64,000 bases of DNA from Microbacterium sp. JZ31 (GCF_016805985.1 NZ_CP017661.1:186001-250000); one strand, 5' to 3'. Numbered from the stretch's first letter, positions 33,721-44,171 are shown. Made by a program: numbers and translations. Notes: a model not told the origin generated them from the letters alone.

Positions 33721-35043
33721 ATGCAGACCTTCCATCTCCCCGACGTGGGCGAGGGCCTCACCGAGGCCGAGATCGTCTCGTGGCACGTCGCGCCGGGCGA
33801 CGCCGTCGCGGTCGACGACGTGATCGCCGAGATCGAGACCGCCAAGTCGCTCGTCGAGCTGCCCTCGCCGTTCGCCGGCACCGTGGGCGAGCTGCTCGTC
33901 GCCGAGGGTGACACCGTGAACGTCGGCGCGCCGATCATCACGGTCGCGGCCGCGGAAGCGCCGGCGGTCGGCGGCCCGGATGCGCACGAGCCGACCGGTC
34001 CCGGACAGCACCCCGAGGGCGACGCGGGCGGCGCCGTGCTCGTCGGATACGGCACGGGCGGCGAGGCGCAGACGCGCCGCCGCAAGAAGCCCGAGAAGCC
34101 GGTCGCGTCGGCGGTCGGCGTGATCGCGAAGCCCCCGATCCGAAAGCTCGCGCGCGACCTGGGGGTGGACCTCTCGGAGGTGCGTCCGAGCGGCGCCGCG
34201 AGCGAGGTGACACGCGAGGACGTGCTCGCGCACGCGCAGCAGGCGAGCGTGTTCCGCAACATCTCGACGCCCGAGTGGCCGGCCGTGCGGGACGAGGAGA
34301 TCCCGGTGCCGGCGCCCGCCGCCGCGCCCGCGGCCGTCGACGCGCGCGTGGAGGAGGTGCCGGTCAAGGGCGTGCGCAAGGCGACGGCCTCCGCCATGAC
34401 CGGATCCGCGCACACCGCGCCGCACGTGTCGGTGTGGACCGACGTCGACGCGACCCGCACGATGGAGTTCGTCAAGCGGCTGAAGGCCTCGCCCGATTTC
34501 GCGGACATCAAGATCTCTCCGCTGCTGATCGTCGCGCGCGCCGTGATCTGGGCCGTGCGCCGCACGCCCATGATCAACTCGGCGTGGGTCGACGGCGAGG
34601 ACGGCGCGAAGATCCACGTGCGTCACTACGTCAACCTCGGCATCGCGGCGGCGACGCCGCGCGGCCTGCTCGTGCCGAACATCAAGGACGCGCACGAGCT
34701 GTCGATGCGCGACCTCGCGAAGTCGCTCGAGCGCCTGACCATCACCGCGCGCGAGGGCAAGACCACGCCCGCTGACCAGCAGGGCGGCACGATCACGATC
34801 ACCAACATCGGCGTGTTCGGGATGGACGCGGGAACGCCGATCATCAACCCCGGCCAGTCGGCGATCGTCGCGATGGGCGCCATCCGGCAGAAGCCGTGGG
34901 TCGTCGACGGCGAGGTGCGGCCGCGCTGGGTCACCACGGTCTCGGGCTCGTTCGACCATCGCGTGGTCGACGGCGACGCCATCAGCCGCTTCCTCGCCGA
35001 CATCGCCTCGGTGCTCGAGGAGCCCGCGCTCCTGCTCGACTGA
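33721..35043 (+). CDS. 2-oxo acid dehydrogenase E2, dihydrolipoamide acyltransferase
   Basis: 440 residues. One lipoyl domain with the modified Lys42 in [14 protein letters not shown]; a Gly/Pro/Arg linker; a peripheral subunit-binding domain at about 136-172 ([22 protein letters not shown]); and a catalytic domain from about 215 with the active-site His413 in [10 protein letters not shown]. It carries acyl groups from E1 to coenzyme A. The GAGCG ribosome site before ATG 33721 is weak. The operon ends with a strong terminator 15 bases after the stop. Confidence 0.94.
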   Translation: MQTFHLPDVGEGLTEAEIVSWHVAPGDAVAVDDVIAEIETAKSLVELPSPFAGTVGELLVAEGDTVNVGAPIITVAAAEAPAVGGPDAHEPTGPGQHPEGDAGGAVLVGYGTGGEAQTRRRKKPEKPVASAVGVIAKPPIRKLARDLGVDLSEVRPSGAASEVTREDVLAHAQQASVFRNISTPEWPAVRDEEIPVPAPAAAPAAVDARVEEVPVKGVRKATASAMTGSAHTAPHVSVWTDVDATRTMEFVKRLKASPDFADIKISPLLIVARAVIWAVRRTPMINSAWVDGEDGAKIHVRHYVNLGIAAATPRGLLVPNIKDAHELSMRDLAKSLERLTITAREGKTTPADQQGGTITITNIGVFGMDAGTPIINPGQSAIVAMGAIRQKPWVVDGEVRPRWVTTVSGSFDHRVVDGDAISRFLADIASVLEEPALLLD

Positions 35044-35057
35044 CACGCGCTCCTCCT

Positions 35058-35093
35058 GACGGCAGCCTCGGCCCTTCGGCCGGGGCTGCCGTC
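35058..35093 (+). terminator. Terminator of the 2-oxo acid dehydrogenase operon
   Basis: GACGGCAGCC (35058-35067) pairs with GGCTGCCGTC (35084-35093), with a further inner GGCC/GGCC pairing and a CTTC loop. Confidence 0.75.
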
Positions 35094-35119
35094 GTTCACG
35101 CGGGGCGGGTGACAGGCAG

Positions 35120-35151
35120 GGGTGATTTTTGCGACCGCAAGGGTGATTTTT
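35120..35151 (+). promoter_or_regulatory. Twin direct repeat before the surface protein gene
   Basis: GGGTGATTTTT occurs at 35120-35130 and again at 35141-35151, exactly 21 bases apart, two turns of the helix. Such a T-rich element is rare in this genome. It lies 93 bases before the start of the surface protein gene and is a good candidate for a regulator site or an UP-like element. Confidence 0.5.
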
Positions 35152-35243
35152 CTCCCTGAGTGGCTCCTGCGCGCGGTCGCACCGGAATACTCAAGCCGGA
35201 TCTGTCTCGACGTCCCAGGTCGAGCAGTGGGGGAAGGAAAAGC

Positions 35244-38200
35244 ATGGCTGGCCTGTCTGCGCCCAAACGCCCGGATCACCGTCAGCGCGGCAACGCGCGC
35301 TCCCGCTCGGGAGGTGGTCGGCGGACGGGCGCGCGACCCAACGCCGGTCGCGGTCCGGTGCGCAAGGTCGTCGGTATCTTCGCGACGCTCCTGGCCGTCG
35401 CCGGTGCGACGCTCGTCCCGGCGCTTCCGGCCGCCGCCGCTCCCGTGTACGAGATCACCGCGCGTTGGGCGGAAGAGCCGCCGGCGACGGTGGCCAGCGG
35501 CGACGTGCTCAATGCGGAGTGGCGTGTGAACGTCAACGACGACGCGGCTGCTCCGTCGAACGAGCCGGTCGACAACGTCAACTTCACACTGACGATCGAG
35601 AACGGCGTCTTCGAGGAGCTGCCCGACTCCTGTCTGGTCGACGGCGTGACGCCCGCGTCGAGCATCTCCGAGGACGGCAAGACCCTCGTCTGCAACATCG
35701 GCACACAGAATCAGGGCACCTCTCACCTGCTGCAGACGCCCATCCGCGTCGACGGCGCGACCGGGTCGCAGCTGACGGGAACCGGGGCGATCGAGGGCGC
35801 GACGGCGGATCTCACTCCGGTCGACATCACGAACCCGTTCGGGATGGACATCCGCTGGTCCGTGGCCACCAGCAACTGGACGCTCAACAACTACCCCGCG
35901 AGCCCCACGGTCGACATGGATCTGCAGTGGACGCTGAGCAGGGACAACCGTAGCGAGCCTGGACCGCAGACCGTCACGTACGACCTGAACATCACCTCTG
36001 GAGCGGGGTCGACCATCAGCATCGGCGGTCAGCGGTGCACACCGTTCACGGCGGGAGCAGCCAACGGGCACCCGTGGTCCGGCGGTGACCACCCTGCCGA
36101 GCAGACGGTGTCTCCGGTGGACACCTGCACCATCCAGCAGCTCGGCCCGAACAGCTTCCGGCTGACGCTGACGGGCATCGACTACGAGCCGGTGAACCCG
36201 CCCACCAGGGACTCCACGGGCGCCGCGTTGCCGGCCGACCAGGTCGCGGTCGCGAGCGGCTCGATCTGGCTACGCGTCGTGCCCGGCTCTGGTGCTTCGC
36301 TCACGCTCCAGTCCTCGGCGCCCACGTATACGGCGCCGTCGGGTGAGACCGCACAGGACGATCCTGCCAACAACAGCGTCACGAAGACCTGGACCTACCC
36401 CGGCGCGTTCACCTCTCCCTGGGTCCGGGGCTACACGGGATCGGGTGGCACCAACTACGACGCCTCGTACCAGGTCTCCCCGGGAACGGAGATCCAACAA
36501 GTGCTGGTCACCGGCTACCCCGGAATCGACCGAGCCGACAACCTGCCCGTCGGGCTGTGTACAGCCGTGGACACCCGCTATCTCACCTTCGCGGGGGTCG
36601 AGACCACTGCGGCCTCGGTACCGGGCGCGGTTATCCAGTACTTCGTCGGCAACCACGCCTCGGTCGACCCTGCCAACGCGGCGTACGACCCGCAGGCCTT
36701 CCCCTGCGGCATCGCAGGCGGCTGGACCACAACCGCGCCGGCGGACCCGAGCACCGTCAAGGCCGTGCGCATCACCATGACGCAGGGGCAGGCGGAGGCG
36801 ATCGACGGCATCAACGCCGGCTGGAACGTGGGCTACACGGTCAAGCAGGACGTCGCCGCCGGCCAGGACATCTGGAACTTCGGCTTCCACCAGGCAGCCG
36901 ATGGCACATGGAGCGGCGTCCCGACCACCTGCTCGACTCCCACGCCTGGGCTGCGTTACCCGTGCACGGTCGGTGCCCTCCGTGACCTGGTGCGCATCGC
37001 CTCCACCACCCCGTACATCGAGAAGTCGGCGGACCGGTCGACGGTCGTCCCCGGCACCCCCGCGACGTTCTCGCTGACGTACTCCGCGAATGTGCCGAGC
37101 AACCTGCCCGAGTCGGTGGACGACTACCAGATCGTCGACACCCTGCCCGCCGGTGTCACCTACGTGGCGGGGTCCGCATCTCCGGAGCCGACTGTGGCCA
37201 CGAACGGTTCCGGGCAGCAGGTGCTGACCTGGAACATCGATGGCGTCACTACCAACAGGAACCACGTTCTCACCTACCAGGCTGTGGCCGACTCCAGCGT
37301 GGAGCCGGGATCGACGCTGACCAACTCGGCTGTCGCGTCGGTCTCCGGCGTCACATCACTGCCCGCGCGAGCACAGGTGACGGTCTCGACCAACGGCTAC
37401 ACCGCGATCGGCAAGACCGCCGATATGGCGTATGTGCCGAACGTGAACGGCGACGGCGTGGGCGAGGGCTCGTGGACGGTGACGCTGCGGTCGTTCGACC
37501 CGCTGGCGCAGGCGTTCACCGACACGATCGACATCCTGCCCTTCAACGGCGACGAGCGCGGCACCGACTTCGCCGGTGACTATGCGCTGACCGAGGTCAA
37601 CGCAGCTGCCGGGGCGACGGTGTACTACACGACTGCTGACCCGGCCTCCCTGTCGGACGACCCGGCGGACGACTCCAACGGCGCCGCGGGTGACCCGACC
37701 GGCAACACCGTCGGCTGGTCGACGACCTTCACGCCCGACGCGACCGCGGTCCGTGTGATCGGTCCGGAGCTCGCCCCCGGTGCGACGCAGCAGTTCCAGG
37801 TCGTGTTCGCCACCGACGGCGTCGAGGGCGGCGACCGGCTCGTGAACCGCGCCCAGGCCCGCGACGAGCACACCGAGCTGGTGATGCGGACGTCTGCGCC
37901 GATCACCGTGGCGAACTACTACTCGGCCTCGCTGAAGAAGTACGTGCTCGGCAAGGACGGGGAGTGGCACGACGCCAACGACGCGGTCGAGTACCCGAGC
38001 TACCGCCCGGGTGAGACGGTGCCGTACCGGATCGTGATCGAGAACACCGGCCAGGGCACGATCACCGACCTCGAGATCACCGACGACCTGTTCCCCGAGG
38101 GCTCGTTCACGGTGGACGAGCTGGCGCCCGGAGAGGAGCAGGCGCACGAGTTCGAGATGGTGCTCGAAGAGGGCGGCCTGGACACGGTGGTGAACACCGC

Positions 38201-41200
38201 CTGCGCTGCGGCCGCCATCCCGGCCGACTCGGAGATCCCGCCGACGATCAACTGCGACCCCGCTGGCATTGAGGTGGACGGCGACCCGACCCACGTCAAG
38301 GAGCTGGTCTCGGCAACGCCGATCGGCAATGGCCAGTGGGAGGTCGTGTACGGCCTCGACGTGACCAACTCATCGACGCATGCGACGTCGTACGACCTGG
38401 CGGATACGCTGCACTTCACGGACGAGGCGACCATCGTCTCGGCCGAGGTGACGGAGGCACCGGACGGCATCACCCTCGCCACCCCGGCTTGGAACGGTCA
38501 GGACGCGACGGTCATCGCGGGCGACGTGCCGCTGCTCGGCACAGACGACGCTGGCTACGCGCCGCACCGATACGAGGTGACGGTGGTCGCCGAGGTGCCG
38601 CTGCAGCTGCCGGGTGCCGGAACCGCGGACGATCCGACGCAGTGCGGCCCCGACGGAGATGACGCCGATCGCGCGTTCAACAACACCTCGGCGCTGACGG
38701 ACGAGGCCGGTGACGTCGAGGAGGACCAGGCGTGCGCCGTGATCCCCTCGATTGACATCACCAAGACGGTGGCCGGTGGCCCGACCCCGAACGGTGACGG
38801 CACGTGGACGGTGACGTACGAGATCGTCGCCACCAACACCGGTGCCGCGGCGGGGGAGTACGAGGTCCGCGACCGCATGACCGCCGACGGCGACCTGGTC
38901 GTCGAGTCCGGCGAGGTGACGTCGGCGCCGGAGGGCGTGACGGTCTCGCCCGCCTGGACGGGACTGGGCGCCGAGGGCGCTCCGGAGAACGTGATCGCCA
39001 GCGGCATCACGCTCCCGGCCGGTGGCACCCACACCTACGAGGTGGAGGTCGTGCTGTCCTTCGACGCCGCCGACGGTGTGCCGGTCATCACCCCGTGTGA
39101 CGCCACCGGAGGTGGAGAGGCCGGTGGGCTGTCCAACGCCGCCGAGATCGAGCACAACGATCTGACGGACGACGCGGCGGCGTGCGTGACGGTCACGGAC
39201 ATCACGGTCGACAAGACGATCGCTTCGGGCCCGGCCGAGAACGGCGACGGGACGTGGACGATCGTGTACGAGATCGTGGCGGAGAACGTCGGCCCCGAGG
39301 CGGGTGACTACGACGTCTACGACCAGCTCCGCTTCGGCGAGGGCATCACGATCGAGGACACGGACGTCACCGGCCCGGCCGGCGTGACGCTCGCCGGCGG
39401 CTGGACCGGTCTCGGTGCCGCTGCTGACGCTGCGGAGAACCTGATCGCCGAGGGCGTCACCCTCGAGTCGGGTGCCTCGCACACCTACGGCGTGGAGGTC
39501 GTCGTCTCGCTCGACGAGGCGACCATCGACCCCTCCGACCTCGCCTGCCCGCCGCCGGGCTCCGGCCTGTCGGGTGCACTGGCGAACGGGACGCTGCTGG
39601 ATCACAACGGCATCCCCGCCGCCGACGAGGTGTGCGCGACGCTGCCGCTGATCGAGGTGGACAAGTCCATCTCGGATGGTCCGACGGCGAACGGGGATGG
39701 CACGTGGACGATCACGTACGACCTGGTCGCGACGAACACCGGTGCGGCTGAGGGCGTGTACGACATTGCCGATGAGCTGCGGTTCGGTGAGGGCATCGTG
39801 ATCGAGTCCGCCGAGGTCATCACCACCCCCGACGGCGTCACCGCCGGCGAGGCGTGGAACGGCCAGGGCGAGAACACGATCGCTACGGACGTCGCCCTCG
39901 AGGCCGGCGGCACCCACACCTACCAGGTGCAGGTCGTGGTGTCCCTCGACCTCGAGACCGTCACCCCGAGCGACCTCGCCTGCCCGCCCCCGGGCTCAGG
40001 CGAGAACGGCGGCCTGGCCAACACGGTAGAGCTGACCCACAACGGCGAGACGCAGTCGGATGACGACTGCGCCCCGCTGCCGCTGGTCGACATCACCAAG
40101 TCCCTCTCGGGCGCGGTGGTGCCGGTCGAGGGTGAGGAGGGCGTGTACGACGCGACCTACGAGATCACCGTGACCAACCGCGGCCCCGCGAGCACGGTGT
40201 ACGACCTGGACGACCGCCTCGCGGTCGGCGAGGGCGTGACAGTGGTCAGCGTGCAGGACGTCACCACGGACGCCCCGGACTCGGTGGGCATCAACCCCGA
40301 CTTCGGAACGGACGGCAACACCCGGATCGTGACCGCCCAGTCGATCGCCGCAGCGACCGGTGGCCCCGTGGTGCACACCTACTCGGTCACCATCCGCTAC
40401 GCCCTCGACCTCACCGCGGTGGACGGCCCCGTGGCTGACACCTGCACCACGGGTGACGGTGGCGTCGCCGACGGCGCGCTGCACAACGTGGCCGCGGTGT
40501 CGTGGAACGGCATCCCCGGTGAGGACGACGAGTGCGTCCTGCCGAGCAAGCCGACCCTGGACAAGCAGCTCGTCTCCGCCGAGCCGGCGGGCGAGGGGCA
40601 GTGGGACGTCGTTTACGACCTGATCGTCGGCAACACCGGCGACGAGGCCACCACCTATGACCTGGACGACGAGTTCCTGTTCGCCCGCCAGGTGACGGTC
40701 GACACCGTCACGGTCACCGGACCCGAGGGTGTGGAGGTCGACGACGCGTTCGACGGTGCGGAGAACCAGCGGATCGCCACCGACGTGGAGATCGCCGGTC
40801 TGGACGACGCGGGCTACGCCCCGCACGTGTACACCGTGACGGTGCGGGTGAACGTGCCGGTGCACTTCGACGAGGCCGACGCCGACGGCACCGGGGCCCC
40901 CGGTTGCACGGTTCCGGCTGGGGGGAACTTCCTCGAGCAGGGTCTGAACAACGCCGCGACGCTGACGGATGAGACCGGTGGCACGCAGACCGACACGGAC
41001 TGCGCCCCGCTGCCGTCGATCGACATCACCAAGCAGATCGTCGGCGCACCGGTCCAGGCAGACGACGGCGAGTGGTCGGTGACGTACGAGATCGTCGCGG
41101 TCAACGACGGCGGTGCCGCCGGTGACTACCAGGTGGTCGATCGCCTCCGCTACGGCGCCGGCATCGAGGTCACCGGCGCGAGGATCACCGAGGCGCCCGA

Positions 41201-41597
41201 GGGCGTCACGCTCGCGGAGGGCTGGACGGGGCTCGGTGAGGAAGGCGCGGCGGAGAACGTCGTCGCCGACGGCATCCTCGCCGCAGGCGGCACCCACACC
41301 TACCGGGTGGTGGTGACCTCCACGCTCGACACCGGCGCGGCGGATGCGTCCACGCTGGCCTGCCCCGAGCCTGGCTCGGACGCAGCCGGTGGCTTCGCCA
41401 ACACCGCCGGCATCACGCACAACGGGCTCGCCGACGCCGCTGCCGCGTGCGACGTGCCGGAGTGGCCGGAGGATGTCCCGCCGCCGCTGGCCTCTACGGG
41501 AGGTGCCGTCTCCGTGGGTCTCCTGGGCGGTGCGCTGCTCCTGCTGATCGCAGGCGGCGTGCTCCTCGTCGCACGCCGGCGAACCGCTCGAGGCTGA
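35244..41597 (+). CDS. Cell-wall-anchored DUF11-repeat surface protein with LAxTG sorting signal
   Basis: 2117 residues from ATG 35244, five bases after GGAAGGA. A long basic N-terminus leads to a signal peptide (VVGIFATLLAVAGATLVPALPAAAA). After a beta-rich first third come at least seven copies of a 150-residue repeat starting near 38284, 38750, 39200, 39652, 40086, 40555 and 41022. Each opens like DITK-x(8)-NGDGTWTVTYEIVATN and carries paired Cys near its end. The C-terminus has the sorting motif LASTG (2082-2086), a membrane helix (GLLGGALLLLIAGGVLLVA) and RRRTARG, the pattern for class E sortases. It is likely an adhesin or stalk; no sortase gene is in the window. Confidence 0.9.
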   Translation: MAGLSAPKRPDHRQRGNARSRSGGGRRTGARPNAGRGPVRKVVGIFATLLAVAGATLVPALPAAAAPVYEITARWAEEPPATVASGDVLNAEWRVNVNDDAAAPSNEPVDNVNFTLTIENGVFEELPDSCLVDGVTPASSISEDGKTLVCNIGTQNQGTSHLLQTPIRVDGATGSQLTGTGAIEGATADLTPVDITNPFGMDIRWSVATSNWTLNNYPASPTVDMDLQWTLSRDNRSEPGPQTVTYDLNITSGAGSTISIGGQRCTPFTAGAANGHPWSGGDHPAEQTVSPVDTCTIQQLGPNSFRLTLTGIDYEPVNPPTRDSTGAALPADQVAVASGSIWLRVVPGSGASLTLQSSAPTYTAPSGETAQDDPANNSVTKTWTYPGAFTSPWVRGYTGSGGTNYDASYQVSPGTEIQQVLVTGYPGIDRADNLPVGLCTAVDTRYLTFAGVETTAASVPGAVIQYFVGNHASVDPANAAYDPQAFPCGIAGGWTTTAPADPSTVKAVRITMTQGQAEAIDGINAGWNVGYTVKQDVAAGQDIWNFGFHQAADGTWSGVPTTCSTPTPGLRYPCTVGALRDLVRIASTTPYIEKSADRSTVVPGTPATFSLTYSANVPSNLPESVDDYQIVDTLPAGVTYVAGSASPEPTVATNGSGQQVLTWNIDGVTTNRNHVLTYQAVADSSVEPGSTLTNSAVASVSGVTSLPARAQVTVSTNGYTAIGKTADMAYVPNVNGDGVGEGSWTVTLRSFDPLAQAFTDTIDILPFNGDERGTDFAGDYALTEVNAAAGATVYYTTADPASLSDDPADDSNGAAGDPTGNTVGWSTTFTPDATAVRVIGPELAPGATQQFQVVFATDGVEGGDRLVNRAQARDEHTELVMRTSAPITVANYYSASLKKYVLGKDGEWHDANDAVEYPSYRPGETVPYRIVIENTGQGTITDLEITDDLFPEGSFTVDELAPGEEQAHEFEMVLEEGGLDTVVNTACAAAAIPADSEIPPTINCDPAGIEVDGDPTHVKELVSATPIGNGQWEVVYGLDVTNSSTHATSYDLADTLHFTDEATIVSAEVTEAPDGITLATPAWNGQDATVIAGDVPLLGTDDAGYAPHRYEVTVVAEVPLQLPGAGTADDPTQCGPDGDDADRAFNNTSALTDEAGDVEEDQACAVIPSIDITKTVAGGPTPNGDGTWTVTYEIVATNTGAAAGEYEVRDRMTADGDLVVESGEVTSAPEGVTVSPAWTGLGAEGAPENVIASGITLPAGGTHTYEVEVVLSFDAADGVPVITPCDATGGGEAGGLSNAAEIEHNDLTDDAAACVTVTDITVDKTIASGPAENGDGTWTIVYEIVAENVGPEAGDYDVYDQLRFGEGITIEDTDVTGPAGVTLAGGWTGLGAAADAAENLIAEGVTLESGASHTYGVEVVVSLDEATIDPSDLACPPPGSGLSGALANGTLLDHNGIPAADEVCATLPLIEVDKSISDGPTANGDGTWTITYDLVATNTGAAEGVYDIADELRFGEGIVIESAEVITTPDGVTAGEAWNGQGENTIATDVALEAGGTHTYQVQVVVSLDLETVTPSDLACPPPGSGENGGLANTVELTHNGETQSDDDCAPLPLVDITKSLSGAVVPVEGEEGVYDATYEITVTNRGPASTVYDLDDRLAVGEGVTVVSVQDVTTDAPDSVGINPDFGTDGNTRIVTAQSIAAATGGPVVHTYSVTIRYALDLTAVDGPVADTCTTGDGGVADGALHNVAAVSWNGIPGEDDECVLPSKPTLDKQLVSAEPAGEGQWDVVYDLIVGNTGDEATTYDLDDEFLFARQVTVDTVTVTGPEGVEVDDAFDGAENQRIATDVEIAGLDDAGYAPHVYTVTVRVNVPVHFDEADADGTGAPGCTVPAGGNFLEQGLNNAATLTDETGGTQTDTDCAPLPSIDITKQIVGAPVQADDGEWSVTYEIVAVNDGGAAGDYQVVDRLRYGAGIEVTGARITEAPEGVTLAEGWTGLGEEGAAENVVADGILAAGGTHTYRVVVTSTLDTGAADASTLACPEPGSDAAGGFANTAGITHNGLADAAAACDVPEWPEDVPPPLASTGGAVSVGLLGGALLLLIAGGVLLVARRRTARG

Positions 41598-41608
41598 GAG
41601 CCCGCTGA

Positions 41609-41645
41609 GGCCGCCTCCGCAGCACCCGGTGCTGCGGAGGCGGCC
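41609..41645 (+). terminator. Strong terminator after the surface protein gene
   Basis: A 17-bp perfect stem (41609-41625 with 41629-41645, GGCCGCCTCCGCAGCAC) with loop CCG, followed by TTC. Confidence 0.85.
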
Positions 41646-41726
41646 TTCGGCTCAGGCGGTTGCGCGATGACCTCCCTCGCCGCCGAGCGGGATGCGTCGT
41701 CGGTGAGAGCAGCCAGGAAAGGAACC

Positions 41727-41795
41727 ATGCGACGAAAGAACATCCGGGCCGCCCTCCCGGCTCCTGGCACCGTGCACGTGGACGAGCGGCCTTGA
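41727..41795 (+). CDS. Short reading frame coupled to, or the true start of, the next gene
   Basis: ATG 41727 follows an excellent ribosome site (GGAAAGGA, 41714-41721) and encodes 22 residues, MRRKNIRAALPAPGTVHV and DERP, ending at TGA 41793-41795 inside the TTG of the next frame. One extra C in GGCCTTG would fuse both into a single protein with a continuous proline-rich N-terminus. So this is either a coupled leader or the displaced start of a frameshifted gene. Confidence 0.4.
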   Translation: MRRKNIRAALPAPGTVHVDERP

Positions 41796-42427
41796 CGTCC
41801 CCACCTGCTGACACGCGATCGCGCGAGGAGATCTTGCCGCCGCCGTTGCTCGAGCAGCGTGGTCGAAGGAGCCACTCTTCCCGGAGGGAACGGAGCCGTG
41901 CCGCTTCGCGTGTGCGACGCAGCCGGACGATCCTGCGCACGCTCGGCGTGGCCCTGCTGGTCGCCGGCGCCGTTCTCGCGGCGGCCGCACTCCTGATGCC
42001 GCAAGCGGTCGAGAAGGCCTATGGCGAGGCCAGGACCGCTGTGATCCAGCAGGTGGATCAGGTGCGCCAGGATGTGTTCTCCGAACTGCCTTCGGTGGCG
42101 CTCGGCGCGCGCGGCGGGATCCCCGAGCTCGACCGCTGCGACGGCACCTTCACGGAGATGCTCTCGTACGAGCGCGAGGACGTCCCTCCGGTGTGGGCAG
42201 CGCACAACAACTGCGCAGGTGACGTGATCCTCGGGTGGGGGGGCGGGCAGCAGGTGCGGATCGACGGGCGCGATGAGATCTACGAGGTCACCGACATCCG
42301 GTACACGTCGAAGATCTGGTCGAGCACGGACGACCTCGTCGGGCTCGGCGGCGAACTCGCGCTGCAGACGTGCTTCTACGGCGAGGACCGGATGAAGTTC
42401 GTCGCGCTCACAGAGGTCTCCGGATGA
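41792..42427 (+). CDS. Single-helix membrane protein next to the surface protein
   Basis: 211 residues from TTG 41792 (GGACGAG upstream). A 45-residue basic and proline-rich cytosolic part is followed by one membrane helix (TLGVALLVAGAVLAAAALL) and a 130-residue external domain with paired cysteines (DRCDGTF, HNNCAGDVILGWGGG, QTCFYGEDRM). I do not recognise the external domain. It follows the wall-anchored protein after a terminator and precedes a regulator, so a role in surface assembly or sensing is plausible but unproven. The start may be at 41727 if a base is missing. Confidence 0.6.
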   Translation: MTSPPADTRSREEILPPPLLEQRGRRSHSSRRERSRAASRVRRSRTILRTLGVALLVAGAVLAAAALLMPQAVEKAYGEARTAVIQQVDQVRQDVFSELPSVALGARGGIPELDRCDGTFTEMLSYEREDVPPVWAAHNNCAGDVILGWGGGQQVRIDGRDEIYEVTDIRYTSKIWSSTDDLVGLGGELALQTCFYGEDRMKFVALTEVSG

Positions 42428-42593
42428 GGCGGTCGACGTCGCCAGCCTTCCTCGGCAGCCGGTCGGCATCGTGGCCCTACACCGGAGGCGCCGGTCCGCT
42501 CCCGCGTCGCCCGCCGGGCCGGGACCCCACGGCCTGGTCGCCGTGAAGAATGGGAATCGCAACGCTCAGCATGCAATTCGGGGGAATAGCAAG

Positions 42594-44138
42594 ATGAGGG
42601 ACCCGGTCGACACGACCCTGGTCGAATCTCTCACCGCAGCGCAGGAGTCGCAGGACTGGGACCGCGTGCTCGTGTTCATGAGGGAGCACTGGAGCGACCT
42701 CTTCCAGCACGCGCCGGACGCTCTGCTCGACGTGATCGAGGCGCTGCCGCCGCAGGTGCTCGCCCAGAACTCGCGCCTGCGACTCGCCGACGACTACCTT
42801 CGCCGCACCCGCGACCGACGACCCGAGACGCGCGCCTACCGGGACATCATCGCGGACGATCCCGCCGCGGCGCCCCTCGATCGCCTCGCCGCCCTCACCG
42901 GCCGGATCGCGGTGCTGCGCCAAGCCGGTCGGCACCGGGACGCCGTCGCCGCGACCGATCTCGCGGTCTCGGCCCTGCGTGGCATGCCCGTCGAGATCAT
43001 TCCGACATTCACGAACGCGCTGCCCGAGTTCCACTACCACTGGGGGATCGCCTACCTCCTGGTCAGCCGTTTCGACGACGCGCTCGAGCAGTTCGTGCAG
43101 AGCCATGACTGGGCCGCCTCGGTGGGCAACCACATCGTGACGGCGCGGGCGGCGGGGGGAGCGGCGCTGATCCATGCCGTGCATGGCAGGGGCCGAGATG
43201 CGGAGGACTGGCTCGCGAAGCTCCCCGCGGTCCCGGAGGACGCCTGGTGGGCCGCCGACGCCTCGACGCCGTCGCGGCTCGCCGAGGCGATCCTCCACAC
43301 CGAGCGCCTGGAGGCGGACGCCGCCCGCGTCGTGCTCTCGTCCATCGACATCCGCCTGTCGCTGGACTACTGGGGACCGTACTTCGCCATGCGCGCCTTC
43401 CTCACTCCGGATCACCCCGCAGATGCGCAGGCGCTGCTCACCGAGTTCGACGCATTCGTGAGCGGGCTCGCGCCCGCGTACGCCAACGCGCCGCTGAATG
43501 CCGAGTACACGGCTCTCGTGCGCTATCTCCTCCTGCAGATCCTGCATCAGCCCGACCGCGCGATGAGGGCACTCGGCGACGCGCGCGTGGACGCGGACGC
43601 CAACGTCACCCGCCAGACGAGCGCGACGCTGCTCGCCATCCGCCTCGTGCAGCTCGATCGCGGCGCAGAGGCACGCAAGCTCATCGCGCCGCTGCTGCAC
43701 GTTTCGAGCGCCCGCCCACGCGTGCTCATCCCCGCGCTGCTCATCGCGGCCGAGACCGACGCGGTCGACCACCGCGAGGCGCTGCTGCAGCGCGCCACGG
43801 CCCTCGCGGTCTGGAACCACTGCCATTCGGCGCTGACGTTCGGCCCCGCCGGTGTCCGCCAGCGCCTGGCGGCGCTGCTGCGCGAGCGCGGCGAGGGCGA
43901 GGTCGCCGACCGCCTGCTCGGCGTCGCGGCGAGCACCCCCATCGCAGGAACCGACGCCCTCACGAAGCGTGAGACGGCGGTCGTGCGCGCCGCGCTCGCC
44001 GGGCGCTCGAACATCGAGATCGCGGAAGAGCAGCACGTCAGCGTGAACACGGTGAAGACGCATCTGCGCACCGCCTACCGCAAGCTTCAGGTCTCGAACC
44101 GCGAGCAGCTCCATCAGTTGTTCCAGCTCGGGCGCTGA
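42594..44138 (+). CDS. LuxR-family transcriptional regulator
   Basis: 514 residues from ATG 42594, eight bases after GGGGGAA; earlier in-frame starts give an unlikely Arg/Pro-rich extension. The C-terminal 60 residues are a LuxR helix-turn-helix (DALTKRETAVVRAALAGRSN, IEIAEEQHVSVNTVKTHLRT). The long N-terminal part is all helix with TPR-like hairpins and lacks a P-loop, so this is a MalT-like regulator without the ATPase module. It lies directly downstream of the surface-protein pair and may control it. The signal is unknown. Confidence 0.85.
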   Translation: MRDPVDTTLVESLTAAQESQDWDRVLVFMREHWSDLFQHAPDALLDVIEALPPQVLAQNSRLRLADDYLRRTRDRRPETRAYRDIIADDPAAAPLDRLAALTGRIAVLRQAGRHRDAVAATDLAVSALRGMPVEIIPTFTNALPEFHYHWGIAYLLVSRFDDALEQFVQSHDWAASVGNHIVTARAAGGAALIHAVHGRGRDAEDWLAKLPAVPEDAWWAADASTPSRLAEAILHTERLEADAARVVLSSIDIRLSLDYWGPYFAMRAFLTPDHPADAQALLTEFDAFVSGLAPAYANAPLNAEYTALVRYLLLQILHQPDRAMRALGDARVDADANVTRQTSATLLAIRLVQLDRGAEARKLIAPLLHVSSARPRVLIPALLIAAETDAVDHREALLQRATALAVWNHCHSALTFGPAGVRQRLAALLRERGEGEVADRLLGVAASTPIAGTDALTKRETAVVRAALAGRSNIEIAEEQHVSVNTVKTHLRTAYRKLQVSNREQLHQLFQLGR

Positions 44139-44171
44139 GCGCGGCCCGGGCGCGGGCCGGTTGCTGCGTTC

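Noticed and set aside
42424..42546. 40-codon frame overlapping the membrane protein stop (ATGA)
   Set aside because: Pro/Arg/Ser-rich, no recognisable fold, and it overlaps the leader of the LuxR gene; overlap alone is weak evidence.
35044..44160. Sortase gene partner of the LAxTG protein
   Set aside because: The neighbouring membrane protein lacks the sortase Cys/Arg motif (no TLxTC-like block).
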